A stretch of 64,000 nucleotides of DNA from JAZNGX01 sp045576675. GTDB taxonomy: Bacteria > Bacillota > Clostridia > Monoglobales > Firm-18. The position numbers were made by a program, and so were the translations under genes. The DNA lies in assembly GCA_045576675.1 (NCBI GenBank), contig JAZNGX010000002.1:5944-69943 (forward strand), read 5' to 3'. Of this stretch, positions 39,091-48,346 are shown in pieces. The notes beneath the pieces are model-generated. The model did no database searches and was not told where the DNA came from. It worked only from the letters and a program-made list of their open reading frames with translations. Each line of letters begins with the position of its first letter. Positions within the stretch are counted from its first letter, which is position 1.

Positions 39091-39948
39091 GTGAGGTCAA
39101 AAAAGCTTATTACTCTTATGGTAATACTTATTGCATTCGCTTTGGGTTATTTTGAAAAAGATGAAATGGCGACAGTTTCGGATAATAAAGCGGAGGTTAC
39201 ATTTCTTGATGTTGGGCAGGGTGACTGTGCAATAATCAGACTAAACGAAAGCGGAGAGGTTATTCTTGTAGATACAGGTGAGACAGAATTTTTTGGGAGA
39301 GTAACATCATATCTTGACAGAAATAATATTGATACCATAAACCATCTTGTTGCAACGCACCCGCATTCAGACCATATAGGTTCGATGTGGAAGATAGTTG
39401 ATAAATACAACATTGAAAATGTGTATATGCCAAGAGTGTCAAATAACACAAAGACTTTCGAGAGGTTACTAACCTCAATCAAAAATAAAGGGTTAAAGGC
39501 AACTGAAGCAAAAGCTGGTGTTACTTTGTCAGATGGTGAGGTTAAAGCGTATTTTGTTGCACCTGTGAGCGATGAGTATGAGGAGTTAAACGATTATTCG
39601 GCAGTGCTTAAAATAATCTGTGGCGATGTAGCATTTCTTTTTACAGGTGATGCAGAAAAGCTGTCTGAAAATGAAATATTGCAAAATGGTACAGATTTAA
39701 AGGCAGATGTGTTAAAGGTTGGGCACCACGGAAGTGACACAAGTTCAGGTGCTCAGTTCTTGCGAAACGTAATGCCTGATTATGCAATTATCAGTGCCGA
39801 CGGCGAAAGCTATGGTCATCCGCACAAAGAGGTGCTTGACAGACTTATTAAAACAAATCCGAATATAGAAATACTTGGTACATATGAGTATGGTAATATA
39901 ACCTTCACAACAGACGGAAAAGTTATAGAATATAAAGCAGACAGGTGA
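39091..39948 (+). CDS. ComEC C-terminal-like metallo-beta-lactamase-fold hydrolase, secreted or membrane-anchored
   Basis: A 285-residue protein with an N-terminal hydrophobic segment (about 5-21) and then the metal-binding fold: FLDVGQGDCAII, THPHSDHIG near 90, FLFTGDAEK and VGHHGSDTSSG near 210. These match the C-terminal domain of ComEC, which is thought to be a nuclease; stand-alone versions are common in Firmicutes. The start is GTG 39091 after GGAG. A DUF3006 gene follows, the usual partner of this family. Confidence 0.88.
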   Translation: MRSKKLITLMVILIAFALGYFEKDEMATVSDNKAEVTFLDVGQGDCAIIRLNESGEVILVDTGETEFFGRVTSYLDRNNIDTINHLVATHPHSDHIGSMWKIVDKYNIENVYMPRVSNNTKTFERLLTSIKNKGLKATEAKAGVTLSDGEVKAYFVAPVSDEYEELNDYSAVLKIICGDVAFLFTGDAEKLSENEILQNGTDLKADVLKVGHHGSDTSSGAQFLRNVMPDYAIISADGESYGHPHKEVLDRLIKTNPNIEILGTYEYGNITFTTDGKVIEYKADR

Positions 39949-39953
39949 TAAAA

Positions 39954-40142
39954 ATGACAGTGATTATTGACAGAATAGAAGATGATTATGCTGTAGTTGA
40001 GCTTGAAAACGGTAAAACGGTACAAGTACCGGTTGAGCTTTTTGAAGATGTATGCGAAGGCAACGCATATGAAATTTCGATTGCTGAAAATCCGGTAGAA
40101 CAAAAAGTAGAAAAATTAATGAATGAGGTTTTCGATGATTAA
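39954..40142 (+). CDS. DUF3006 small protein
   Basis: A 62-residue acidic protein (VIIDRIEDDYAVVELENGKT, VPVELFEDVCEGNAYEI) matching DUF3006, a small beta-rich family of unknown function usually encoded next to ComEC-like metallohydrolases. ATG 39954 follows AGGTGA. Its end overlaps the rlmN start by 8 bases. Confidence 0.85.
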   Translation: MTVIIDRIEDDYAVVELENGKTVQVPVELFEDVCEGNAYEISIAENPVEQKVEKLMNEVFDD

Positions 40143-41190
40143 TCTTAATGACTTAACTTATGACGAGCTTGAACAGGCGATTGTTTCGGCAGGAGAGGCA
40201 AAATTCCGCACGTTACAGATTTACAAATGGTTTGCGGCAGGCGTAACAGACTTTGAAGGAATGACCAATGTATCAAAGGCAACCAAAGCAAAGCTTGCTG
40301 AAAGCTATTCTGTTGCAAGTGTGAAGATTTATAAAAAATTCTGCTCTGCTATAGACGAAACGGTCAAATATCTGTTAAAATTAGGTGACGGAAGTATTGT
40401 TGAAAGTGTTGCAATGAAGTACAAGCATGGCATATCGCTATGTTTATCCACACAGTGTGGCTGTAATATGGGATGCAAATTCTGTGCCTCTACAATCGGA
40501 GGCAAAGACCGTGACCTTACTGCAGGCGAAATTCTCGGTCAGGCAGCAGTGCTTCAGGCAGACCTGGGAGAAAGAATTTCAAATATTGTACTTATGGGAA
40601 TAGGCGAGCCACTTGATAATTATGATAACGTTATAAGATTTTTAAAAAATGTTAATGACGAGCGTGGAATGAATATAGGCTACAGACACATATCGCTTTC
40701 AACCTGCGGTCTTGTTGACAAAATCAATATGCTGGCTATTGAAAAAATGCCAATTACGCTTTCTGTTTCATTGCATGCACCTGATGATGAAACAAGAAAC
40801 AAAATAATGCCTGTAAATAAGAAGTATAATGTTAAAAAGCTTATCGACAGCTGCAGGGATTACATTTCTGTAACAGGCAGAAGAATATCCTTTGAATATA
40901 TATTAATTGACGGCGTTAATGATACTTATGAGCATGCGATAAAGCTTGCATCACTGTTAAAAGGGATGCTTAGCCACGTTAATCTTATTCCTGCCAACTT
41001 TGTGCCGGAAAGCGGACTTAAAAACAGTACCAAGGCTAATGTTCAGAAGTTTTTGAATACATTGGAAAGTAAGGGTGTGAATGCAACAATCAGAAGAACT
41101 CTCGGTTCTGATATTGAGGCTTCATGCGGACAGCTAAGGCGAAATGAAATGAATAGAGGACAGAACAATGAAAATTTATGGAATGACTGA
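40135..41190 (+). CDS. rlmN: 23S rRNA (adenine-2503) C2-methyltransferase RlmN
   Basis: A 351-residue radical SAM methyltransferase that also modifies tRNA A37. The cluster cysteines are 110, 114 and 117 in CGCNMGCKFCAS, GIGEPLDNYDN follows, and the conserved C-terminal Cys of the methylation mechanism is in EASCGQLRR. ATG 40135 is preferred over ATG 40123 because GAGG lies between them and the protein then begins MINLNDLTYDEL like homologues. It overlaps the phosphatase gene by 23 bases. Confidence 0.96.
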   Translation: MINLNDLTYDELEQAIVSAGEAKFRTLQIYKWFAAGVTDFEGMTNVSKATKAKLAESYSVASVKIYKKFCSAIDETVKYLLKLGDGSIVESVAMKYKHGISLCLSTQCGCNMGCKFCASTIGGKDRDLTAGEILGQAAVLQADLGERISNIVLMGIGEPLDNYDNVIRFLKNVNDERGMNIGYRHISLSTCGLVDKINMLAIEKMPITLSVSLHAPDDETRNKIMPVNKKYNVKKLIDSCRDYISVTGRRISFEYILIDGVNDTYEHAIKLASLLKGMLSHVNLIPANFVPESGLKNSTKANVQKFLNTLESKGVNATIRRTLGSDIEASCGQLRRNEMNRGQNNENLWND

Positions 41191-41866
41191 CAAAGGAATA
41201 GTTCGTGCAACCAATCAGGACAGCTTTTATATTGATAAAAGCGGGGAATGGTGCGTAATTGCAGATGGTATGGGCGGACACAACGGTGGTGAAACTGCAA
41301 GTGCAATGGCAGTGTCTGTTATTAAAGATGTTCTTGCAAAGAAAAACAATGATGTTGAGGATTCGTTAAGAACCGCTATTGTTAAAGCAAACAAAGCTGT
41401 TTTTGACAAGTCGAGAACAGAAACAGAATTGCTTGGTATGGGAACAACCGTTGTGCTTTTACGAATGGATAAAAACATAGCGTATATTGCACACGTTGGT
41501 GACAGCCGTGCTTATTACATAAGCGGTGAAAAAATAGTGCAGCTTACCCGTGACCATTCTATTGTGCAGACCTTGATTGAAAGCGGCACAATTACAAAAA
41601 AACAGGCGAAAGACCATCCGCAAAAAAATCTTATAACTCGTGCAGTTGGTACAGACCCGTTTGTGGAAATTGATATTAACCGCGTTATATGCACTAAGGG
41701 TGACCATATACTTATGTGTACTGACGGCTTATCCTCGTTCGTTGACGATAAAGACATACTAAGAATAGTAAAGCAAAATCCGAATGCTGCTGTGAATGAC
41801 CTTGTTGAAGCTGCAAACAATGCAGGTGGCAAAGACAATATTACAGCGATTCTCATTAATCTGTAG
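41168..41866 (+). CDS. prpC: PP2C-type serine/threonine phosphatase (Stp/PrpC)
   Basis: A 232-residue metal-dependent phosphatase that reverses PrkC phosphorylation. VIADGMGGHNGGETAS (Asp 33), AHVGDSRAYYI, TDGLSSFVDD and GKDNITAILI give the metal-binding aspartates of motifs I, VI, VIII and XI. It overlaps rlmN and lies 11 bases before its cognate kinase. Confidence 0.95.
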   Translation: MKIYGMTDKGIVRATNQDSFYIDKSGEWCVIADGMGGHNGGETASAMAVSVIKDVLAKKNNDVEDSLRTAIVKANKAVFDKSRTETELLGMGTTVVLLRMDKNIAYIAHVGDSRAYYISGEKIVQLTRDHSIVQTLIESGTITKKQAKDHPQKNLITRAVGTDPFVEIDINRVICTKGDHILMCTDGLSSFVDDKDILRIVKQNPNAAVNDLVEAANNAGGKDNITAILINL

Positions 41867-41877
41867 GAGGTGCGGTT

Positions 41878-43785
41878 ATGAATATTATAGGTAATTTACT
41901 GGGCGGAAGATATGAAATATTAAAAGAAATAGGCAGTGGAGGAATGGCACACGTTTATCTTGCACAGTGCAGGCTTTTAAACAGAAAGGTTGCTGTTAAG
42001 ATTTTGCGTCCCGAGCTTGCAACAGATAAAGAGTTTTTAAAGCGTTTTGAAATTGAAGCACAGGCTGCTGCAGGACTGTCACATCCAAATATTGTAAGTA
42101 TTTATGATGTAGGAACAGATGGTAATCTTAACTATATTATTATGGAATATGTTGAGGGAGTAACCCTGAAAGAATATATAGACGAGCAGAAAATACTACC
42201 GTGGCAGGAAGCATTGAATTATGCAGTTCAAATTTGTGAGGCATTAAAGCACGCTCATAAAAATGGAGTAGTGCATCGTGACATAAAGCCGCATAATATA
42301 ATTATGACAAGCGAGGGTGTACTTAAGGTTACTGATTTTGGTATAGCTTGTGCAGCTACCAAAGCAACGGTTACAATAAGCGGCAATGCTATTGGCTCAG
42401 TGCATTATTTTTCACCCGAGCAGGCACGCGGTGGTATGACTGATGCAAAAAGTGATATTTACTCACTTGGTGTTGTAATGTATGAAATGCTGACGGGAAG
42501 ATTGCCGTTTGATGGTGAGAGTCACGTATCAATTGCAATAAAGCACATTCAGGAAAAGCCCGTTTCTCCTAAAGAGTTTAATCTGGCAATTCCTTTGGCA
42601 GTTGAAGCCATAGTAATGAAGGCAATGGAAAAAATGCAGGAGAACAGATATGCATCAGCAGGTGCAATGCTTGCGGATTTGCATACTGCAGAGGTTGCAC
42701 CAGACTTTTTGCCCGTCACTAAACCCAATAACGATGAGCTTGGAAAAACAGTCAAATTTAAAGAAACTGATGAAATTATCAATAAAGTAAGAGAGCTTGG
42801 TAAAAAGGAATACGAGGAAATAAAGAACCAGACTCCACCAAAGGAAACAAATGATAAAAAGACAATTATGTGGGCGGCAATTGTGTCTGCAGTTCTTGTA
42901 ATAGCATTCATTGTTGGAATTGCTGCGTACTTTGGCGCTTTTGGCGGAGGCAACTCTGCTGAACAGCTTGTTCCTGATATTCTCGGCGAGAATTACGAAG
43001 AAGTAAAAGAAAAGTATGCAAAGGATAAGATTAACATTGTACTTATTCAGGAGGTTGACAGTACTGAGTTTGATGCAGGTGAAATTGTAACACAGGACCC
43101 TAAATCAGGCACACTCAGAAAAACGCCTTTTGACGTCAGCGTTACTGTAAGTAAAGGAACAAAAACGAGCAAGCTTTCAAACTATGAACGTCAGGAATAC
43201 AACAACGTTGAATTTGAACTTAAAAACCTTGGCTTTGATGTGGTAAAAGAAGAGGAGTTCAGTGAAACAATTCCAAAGGAAACGGTTATACGAACAGAAC
43301 CAAAATCAGGCACTGCTGTCGAAACAGGTAGTAAGATAACAGTTTATGTGAGTAAGGGTCCTGAGCTTGATATGATTCCGATGCCTTATCTTATAGATAA
43401 AAGCTATGCCGAAGCAAAAAAGATAATTGAGAATAACAATTTAAAGCTTGGTGAAACAGAACGTGCTGCAAGCTCTAAGCCAAACGGAACAGTTATAGGT
43501 CAGAGTATTGAGGCAGACACTGAAGTAGAAGAATATACAATGGTTGACCTTGTTATAAGTAACGGTATCAGCAATGAAACAACAGGCAAGAGTTATACCG
43601 TACAAGTTCCAGGTGACCGCGACAATACAAAAATTGTTGTCGTTCAGAATGGTTCTGTTATCCATAACGGACAACATAACAAAAGTGAGGGTCAGTTCAC
43701 TGTAAATCTTACAGGCAGTGGTTCTGTGAAGGTAGAGATTTATTTCGATGATGTTCTGGCAAAACAGGAAACGGTACAGCTATGA
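41878..43785 (+). CDS. prkC: PASTA-domain serine/threonine protein kinase
   Basis: A 635-residue membrane kinase. The cytosolic kinase domain (about 10-270) has GSGGMAHVY, catalytic HRDIKPHN near 135 and DFGIA. A single transmembrane helix (about 331-350) leads to three extracellular PASTA repeats (about 362-428, 433-497 and 500-565), each ending VS(K/N)G, and a final beta-rich segment. It senses peptidoglycan fragments or lipid II and controls wall metabolism. GGAGG precedes the ATG. Confidence 0.96.
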   Translation: MNIIGNLLGGRYEILKEIGSGGMAHVYLAQCRLLNRKVAVKILRPELATDKEFLKRFEIEAQAAAGLSHPNIVSIYDVGTDGNLNYIIMEYVEGVTLKEYIDEQKILPWQEALNYAVQICEALKHAHKNGVVHRDIKPHNIIMTSEGVLKVTDFGIACAATKATVTISGNAIGSVHYFSPEQARGGMTDAKSDIYSLGVVMYEMLTGRLPFDGESHVSIAIKHIQEKPVSPKEFNLAIPLAVEAIVMKAMEKMQENRYASAGAMLADLHTAEVAPDFLPVTKPNNDELGKTVKFKETDEIINKVRELGKKEYEEIKNQTPPKETNDKKTIMWAAIVSAVLVIAFIVGIAAYFGAFGGGNSAEQLVPDILGENYEEVKEKYAKDKINIVLIQEVDSTEFDAGEIVTQDPKSGTLRKTPFDVSVTVSKGTKTSKLSNYERQEYNNVEFELKNLGFDVVKEEEFSETIPKETVIRTEPKSGTAVETGSKITVYVSKGPELDMIPMPYLIDKSYAEAKKIIENNNLKLGETERAASSKPNGTVIGQSIEADTEVEEYTMVDLVISNGISNETTGKSYTVQVPGDRDNTKIVVVQNGSVIHNGQHNKSEGQFTVNLTGSGSVKVEIYFDDVLAKQETVQL

Positions 43786-44654
43786 TGACAGGTACGATAA
43801 TTAAAGGTATAGGCGGATTTTATTACGTAAAAACTGAAGACGGACGTGTTGCGGAGTGCCGTGCCAGAGGTAAGCTTCGCAAGCAGGGAATTACCCCTAT
43901 GGTTGGTGACAGTGCAAATATTACTGTTGTGAATCAAAATCCGTATGAGGGTGCAATTGAAAGTATTAATGAAAGAAAGAACTATCTTGTAAGGCCGCCT
44001 GTTGCAAATATAGAATGTGTTGCAGTTGTGGTTGCTGCTGCAAGCCCTGCACCTGATAAGTTTCTTGTTGATAAGCTTTTGGTTTGTGCTGAAAAGTTTA
44101 AGCTTGAGGTTGTTATAGTTATCAATAAAACAGATTTGTCCGACGGTAACGATATTGCTGAAACATATAATAAATGCGGTTATGACGTTATTCACGTATG
44201 TGCTGTCACAGGCGACGGAATAGATTCATTAAAGCAACGTGTTAAAGGTAAAATCACTGCGTTTGCTGGCAATTCCGGCGTAGGAAAATCCAGTATATTA
44301 AAGCACTTTGGCTTTGAACTTGAAACAGGTGATGTCAGCAAAATAGAACGCGGAAGGCATACCACACGTCACGTTGAGCTTTTTGCAACCGAAAACGATG
44401 GGTATGTTATTGATACACCGGGCTTTAGCTTGCTTGAAATAGCAAATGTTAAAGCTGACGAGCTAAGAGAGTATTTTCTTGAATTTAAGGAATACAACGA
44501 CAAATGCCGATTTGGCGGATGTAGTCACTTTGGTACAAAGGAAAGTGACTGTGCGGTAGTGCAAGCCGTTAAAGACGGACGTATCCCCATAAGCAGATAT
44601 GAAAATTACACAACGCTGTACGGCGTTTTAAAGGAGATAAAGGATTATGATTAA
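43782..44654 (+). CDS. rsgA: ribosome small-subunit-dependent GTPase RsgA
   Basis: A 290-residue circularly permuted GTPase that checks late 30S maturation. An OB domain comes first, then VINKTD (G4) before GNSGVGKSSI (G1, near 164) and DTPGFS (G3). The C-terminal zinc site includes CRFGGCSHFG and the downstream ESDCAV. It overlaps prkC by four bases and rpe by eight. Confidence 0.96.
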   Translation: MMTGTIIKGIGGFYYVKTEDGRVAECRARGKLRKQGITPMVGDSANITVVNQNPYEGAIESINERKNYLVRPPVANIECVAVVVAAASPAPDKFLVDKLLVCAEKFKLEVVIVINKTDLSDGNDIAETYNKCGYDVIHVCAVTGDGIDSLKQRVKGKITAFAGNSGVGKSSILKHFGFELETGDVSKIERGRHTTRHVELFATENDGYVIDTPGFSLLEIANVKADELREYFLEFKEYNDKCRFGGCSHFGTKESDCAVVQAVKDGRIPISRYENYTTLYGVLKEIKDYD

Positions 44655-45297
44655 GTTATCACCGTCACTTTTGTCGGTTGATTTTTCAAGAATAGGAGAG
44701 CAGGTTGCGAATGTTGAGCCTTATGTTGATTATTTGCACCTTGATGTTATGGATGGGCATTTTGTGCCGAACATCAGCTTTGGTTTGCCTGTTATAAAAA
44801 GCTTGCGAAAAAGCAGTAATCTGGTTTTCGATACACATCTTATGATTGAAAAACCATCAAAATATATTGAGGTCTTTGCAAATGCGGGGAGTGATATTAT
44901 TACAATACACGTTGAAGCACCTGATGATATATACGAGTGCTTGAAGCTTATTAAAAAGCTTGGTAAAAAAAGCGGTCTTGCACTTAATCCCGATACCTCG
45001 CCAAGTATTCTTGAAAAGTATCTCGATGTAACTGATATGGTGCTGCAAATGACAGTGTTTCCGGGCTTTGGTGGTCAGGGGATGGTTACTTCTGCATTAG
45101 AACATCTGCCTGTTATCAGACAAATGATTGGTGAAAAAGACTTAGAGGTAGACGGTGGCATATACATAAATAATGTTTCTGAGGTTGTTTCAAGAGGTGC
45201 AAATGTGATAGTAAGCGGTACAGGTGTTTTTGGGGCGGATGACCCCAAAAAAGCCGCTGTTTTAATGAAAAAGGCTTGTGAGGAGGTTAATATATGA
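44647..45297 (+). CDS. rpe: ribulose-phosphate 3-epimerase
   Basis: A 216-residue TIM-barrel enzyme interconverting ribulose-5-phosphate and xylulose-5-phosphate. SPSLLSVDFSRIGEQ, YLHLDVMDGHFVPNISFG (metal His and Asp), MTVFPGFGGQ and EVDGGIYINN are all present. It overlaps rsgA and thiN. Confidence 0.97.
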   Translation: MIKLSPSLLSVDFSRIGEQVANVEPYVDYLHLDVMDGHFVPNISFGLPVIKSLRKSSNLVFDTHLMIEKPSKYIEVFANAGSDIITIHVEAPDDIYECLKLIKKLGKKSGLALNPDTSPSILEKYLDVTDMVLQMTVFPGFGGQGMVTSALEHLPVIRQMIGEKDLEVDGGIYINNVSEVVSRGANVIVSGTGVFGADDPKKAAVLMKKACEEVNI

Positions 45298-45938
45298 GCA
45301 GACGTGCATTTATATATGCGGCCGGCTCATATACTTATGATGATGTATCATTATACTCGAGGATAAAATATAATGATAACGACCTTATAATATGTGCTGA
45401 CGGAGGATACAACCTTATCAATGAGGTTGGTATTAAGCCGCACGTTATAATAGGTGATATGGATTCTGTTACAGGCAGGCTGCCTTCTGATGTTAAAATA
45501 TACACCTATCCTACCAAAAAAGACAAAACTGATTTACATATATGCGTTGATTTTGCAATACAACACGGATGTGACCAGATAATACTTCTTGGAGCATTGG
45601 GCGGAAGAATGTCACACACTCTCGGTTCTGTTATAATCCTTGAATACATTAACAACAATAATGCTTCAGGGATGATACTTACGGCGGATATGCGCATATG
45701 CCTTGTGTCAGACAGTATCACAATAAAAAAAGAAAACTACAATTCGCTTTCTATAATTCCTTTAACCTGTGTGGCAGAGGGGGTTACAACAAGCGGTCTT
45801 GTATATCCGCTTGATAATGCGTTGCTTAAGCGTGAAAACAATCTCGGAATAAGCAATGAATTTGAAGATGCTGTTGCAACAATTTCAGTAAAAAAGGGTT
45901 TGTTGCTTATAGTATGTGAGGATTTAAGAGCATTTTAA
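45294..45938 (+). CDS. thiN: thiamine pyrophosphokinase
   Basis: A 214-residue enzyme forming thiamine diphosphate from thiamine and ATP. ICADGGYNLINEVGIKPHV, IGDMDSV and the KDKTDLHICVDFA segment carry the metal and substrate residues. It is the last gene of the priA operon, overlapping rpe by four bases; no hairpin terminator is obvious after it. Confidence 0.92.
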   Translation: MSRRAFIYAAGSYTYDDVSLYSRIKYNDNDLIICADGGYNLINEVGIKPHVIIGDMDSVTGRLPSDVKIYTYPTKKDKTDLHICVDFAIQHGCDQIILLGALGGRMSHTLGSVIILEYINNNNASGMILTADMRICLVSDSITIKKENYNSLSIIPLTCVAEGVTTSGLVYPLDNALLKRENNLGISNEFEDAVATISVKKGLLLIVCEDLRAF

Positions 45939-45957
45939 AAAAATAATGATAAAAATA

Positions 45958-45986
45958 TTGACCTTTTATTTTTGTTGTAGTATAAT
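45958..45986 (+). promoter_or_regulatory. promoter of serC-serA
   Basis: TTGACC (45958-45963) and TATAAT (45981-45986) are separated by 17 bases. The start point is near 45993, with a 35-base leader ending in an AAGGGGG ribosome binding site. Confidence 0.85.
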
Positions 45987-46027
45987 AATTAGAAAAGTAT
46001 GTTATAAATTTAACAAGGGGGATATAT

Positions 46028-47110
46028 ATGAATAGAGTATACAATTTCTCAGCAGGCCCTTCAATGTTGCCTGAATCAGCTTTGAAAAAGGCTGCAGACG
46101 AAATGCTTTGCTATGGAAATTCAGGAATGGGCGTTATGGAGATGTGCCATCGTTCAAAGGATTATGAAGCAATTATCAACGATGCAGAAGCATTATTAAG
46201 AGAGCTTATGAACATTCCTGAGAATTATAAGGTGTTGTTCTTGCAGGGCGGTGCTTCAAGCCAGTTTGCTATGGTTCCGCTGAATTTGATGAAGAAAACA
46301 GGTAAGGCTGACTTTGTTATCACAGGTCAGTGGTCAAAGAAAGCAATTCAGGAAGCAAGCCGTTACGGTGAGGCTGTAAAGATTGCTTCAAGTGAAGATG
46401 CAGTGTTTAATTACATACCAAAGCTTGATAAATCAACATTCTCAAAGGATGCATCATATTTCCACATCACTTTAAATAACACAATTTATGGTACAAGATA
46501 TACCAGCCTTCCGGACACAGGCGATGTTCCGTTGGTAGCAGATATGTCATCTAATATTCTTTCAGAGGTTGTTGACGTATCAAAGTTTGGCTTAATTTAT
46601 GCCGGTGCACAGAAGAATATGGGCCCTGCAGGATTGACAGTTGTAATCATTCGTGAAGACTTAATCGGTGACCCGATGGATATTACTCCAACAATGTTCA
46701 ACTATGAAATCCATGCTAAAAACGGTTCAATGTACAACACACCTCCAACATATTCAATCTATATGATGAAGCTTGTTTTAGAGTGGGTTAAAGAGCAGGG
46801 TGGCGTTGCTGCAATGCAGAAAATTAATGAAGAAAAGGCTGCAATTCTTTACGATTTCCTTGACAATTCAGAATTATTCAAGGGTACAGTTGTTAAAGAA
46901 GACCGTTCTTTAATGAACGTTCCTTTTGTAACAGGTAACGAAGAGCTTGATGCTAAATTTGTTAAAGAAGCAAAAGAAGCAGGCTTTGTTAACCTTAAAG
47001 GTCACAGAACAGTTGGCGGTATGAGAGCTAGTATCTATAACGCTATGCCTGTTGAAGGTGTTAAGGCTCTGGTTGAATTTATGAAGAAATTTGAAGCTGA
47101 AAACAAATAA
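46028..47110 (+). CDS. serC: phosphoserine aminotransferase
   Basis: A 360-residue PLP aminotransferase of serine synthesis. It starts NFSAGPSMLPESALKKA, has FLQGGASSQFAM near 74, the PLP lysine in AGAQKNMGPAG near 197, and GGMRASIYNAMP near the end. It is co-transcribed with serA, 21 bases downstream. Confidence 0.96.
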   Translation: MNRVYNFSAGPSMLPESALKKAADEMLCYGNSGMGVMEMCHRSKDYEAIINDAEALLRELMNIPENYKVLFLQGGASSQFAMVPLNLMKKTGKADFVITGQWSKKAIQEASRYGEAVKIASSEDAVFNYIPKLDKSTFSKDASYFHITLNNTIYGTRYTSLPDTGDVPLVADMSSNILSEVVDVSKFGLIYAGAQKNMGPAGLTVVIIREDLIGDPMDITPTMFNYEIHAKNGSMYNTPPTYSIYMMKLVLEWVKEQGGVAAMQKINEEKAAILYDFLDNSELFKGTVVKEDRSLMNVPFVTGNEELDAKFVKEAKEAGFVNLKGHRTVGGMRASIYNAMPVEGVKALVEFMKKFEAENK

Positions 47111-47131
47111 GTTTTAAAGGGAGATTTTACA

Positions 47132-48295
47132 ATGTATAATATTCAAACCTTAAATAAAATTTCAAAAATCGGTTTGGGACAGTTAAGCCCTGAAAAGTAT
47201 GTTTGTGCTGATGAAATGGCTAATCCTGATGCGATAATTTTAAGAAGCTTCTCAATGCACGATATGGAGCTTCCGGATAGTCTTTTGGCTGTTGCAAGAG
47301 CAGGTGCAGGCGTTAACAATATTCCGATTGACAAATGCAGTGAAAAGGGTATTGTTGTATTCAACACTCCCGGTGCAAATGCAAATGCAGTTAAAGAGCT
47401 TGTTATCGGCTCATTGTTCCTTGCATCAAGAAAAGTAGTTGCAGGTATTGATTGGGTTAAAGGTCAGAAGGATGCAGGTGATACGCTTTCAAAGGTTGTA
47501 GAAAAAGGTAAATCAGCTTTTGCAGGTCCTGAAATTATGGGCAAAAAGCTTGGTGTTATCGGTCTTGGTGCTATCGGCGTTATGGTATGTAATGCAGCTG
47601 CTGCACTGGGTATGGAGGTTATTGGTTACGACCCATACATTTCAGTAGAACACGCATGGAAGCTATCAAGAGCAGTTGAAAGAGCTGCCACATTAAAGGA
47701 AATATATGATTCTTGCGATTATATTACACTTCACTTACCGCTTACTCCTGATACAAAGGGTATGATTGGTGAAGAAACTATCGCGTCAATGAAAGATGGC
47801 GTTAGAATTCTTAACTTCTCTCGCGGTGATTTAGTTGATTCTGTTGCACTTATAAATGCTGTTAACAGTGGCAAGGTTGCAAGCTACATCACAGACTTCC
47901 CAACAGCAGAAATGCTTGAAATTGAGAATATCGTTCCAATGCCTCATCTTGGTGCTTCAACACCTGAAAGTGAAGAGAATTGTGCTTATATGGCTGCGAA
48001 TGAATTAAAGCAGTATCTTGAGTTTGGTAACATTGTTAATTCTGTTAACTTCCCCAACTGCACAATGAATATGGAAACAAAGTACCGTGTTTGCATTATC
48101 CACAAAAATATTCCTAATATGTTGGGTCAGGTAAGCACAGTATTTGCTGATGCGGGTCTGAATATTGTTCATATGATTAACAAGAGTAAGGGCGACAATG
48201 CTTATACAATGGTTGATGTTGACGAGGCTTGCGAAGGCGTGGTTGATAAAATCAGAGGTATTGACGGAATTCTTTCAATCCGTGTAATAAGATAG
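47132..48295 (+). CDS. serA: D-3-phosphoglycerate dehydrogenase with ACT domain
   Basis: A 387-residue NAD enzyme for the first step of serine synthesis. GVIGLGAIGVMVCN (near 143) is the Rossmann loop, NFSRGDLVD has the catalytic Arg, and MPHLGASTPES has the catalytic His. The last about 75 residues form an ACT domain, the usual site of serine feedback. It is the short form without the extra intervening domain. Confidence 0.94.
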   Translation: MYNIQTLNKISKIGLGQLSPEKYVCADEMANPDAIILRSFSMHDMELPDSLLAVARAGAGVNNIPIDKCSEKGIVVFNTPGANANAVKELVIGSLFLASRKVVAGIDWVKGQKDAGDTLSKVVEKGKSAFAGPEIMGKKLGVIGLGAIGVMVCNAAAALGMEVIGYDPYISVEHAWKLSRAVERAATLKEIYDSCDYITLHLPLTPDTKGMIGEETIASMKDGVRILNFSRGDLVDSVALINAVNSGKVASYITDFPTAEMLEIENIVPMPHLGASTPESEENCAYMAANELKQYLEFGNIVNSVNFPNCTMNMETKYRVCIIHKNIPNMLGQVSTVFADAGLNIVHMINKSKGDNAYTMVDVDEACEGVVDKIRGIDGILSIRVIR

Positions 48296-48305
48296 TTTAG
48301 AGTTA

Positions 48306-48334
48306 AAATGCGGCAATGATTTGCCGCATTTTTT
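48306..48334 (+). terminator. intrinsic terminator after serA
   Basis: A perfect 11-bp stem (48306-48316 and 48321-48331) with core TGCGGCAA, a 4-base loop and six Ts (48329-48334). It ends only 12 bases before the nth ATG. Confidence 0.92.
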
Positions 48335-48346
48335 GCAGGTGATATT

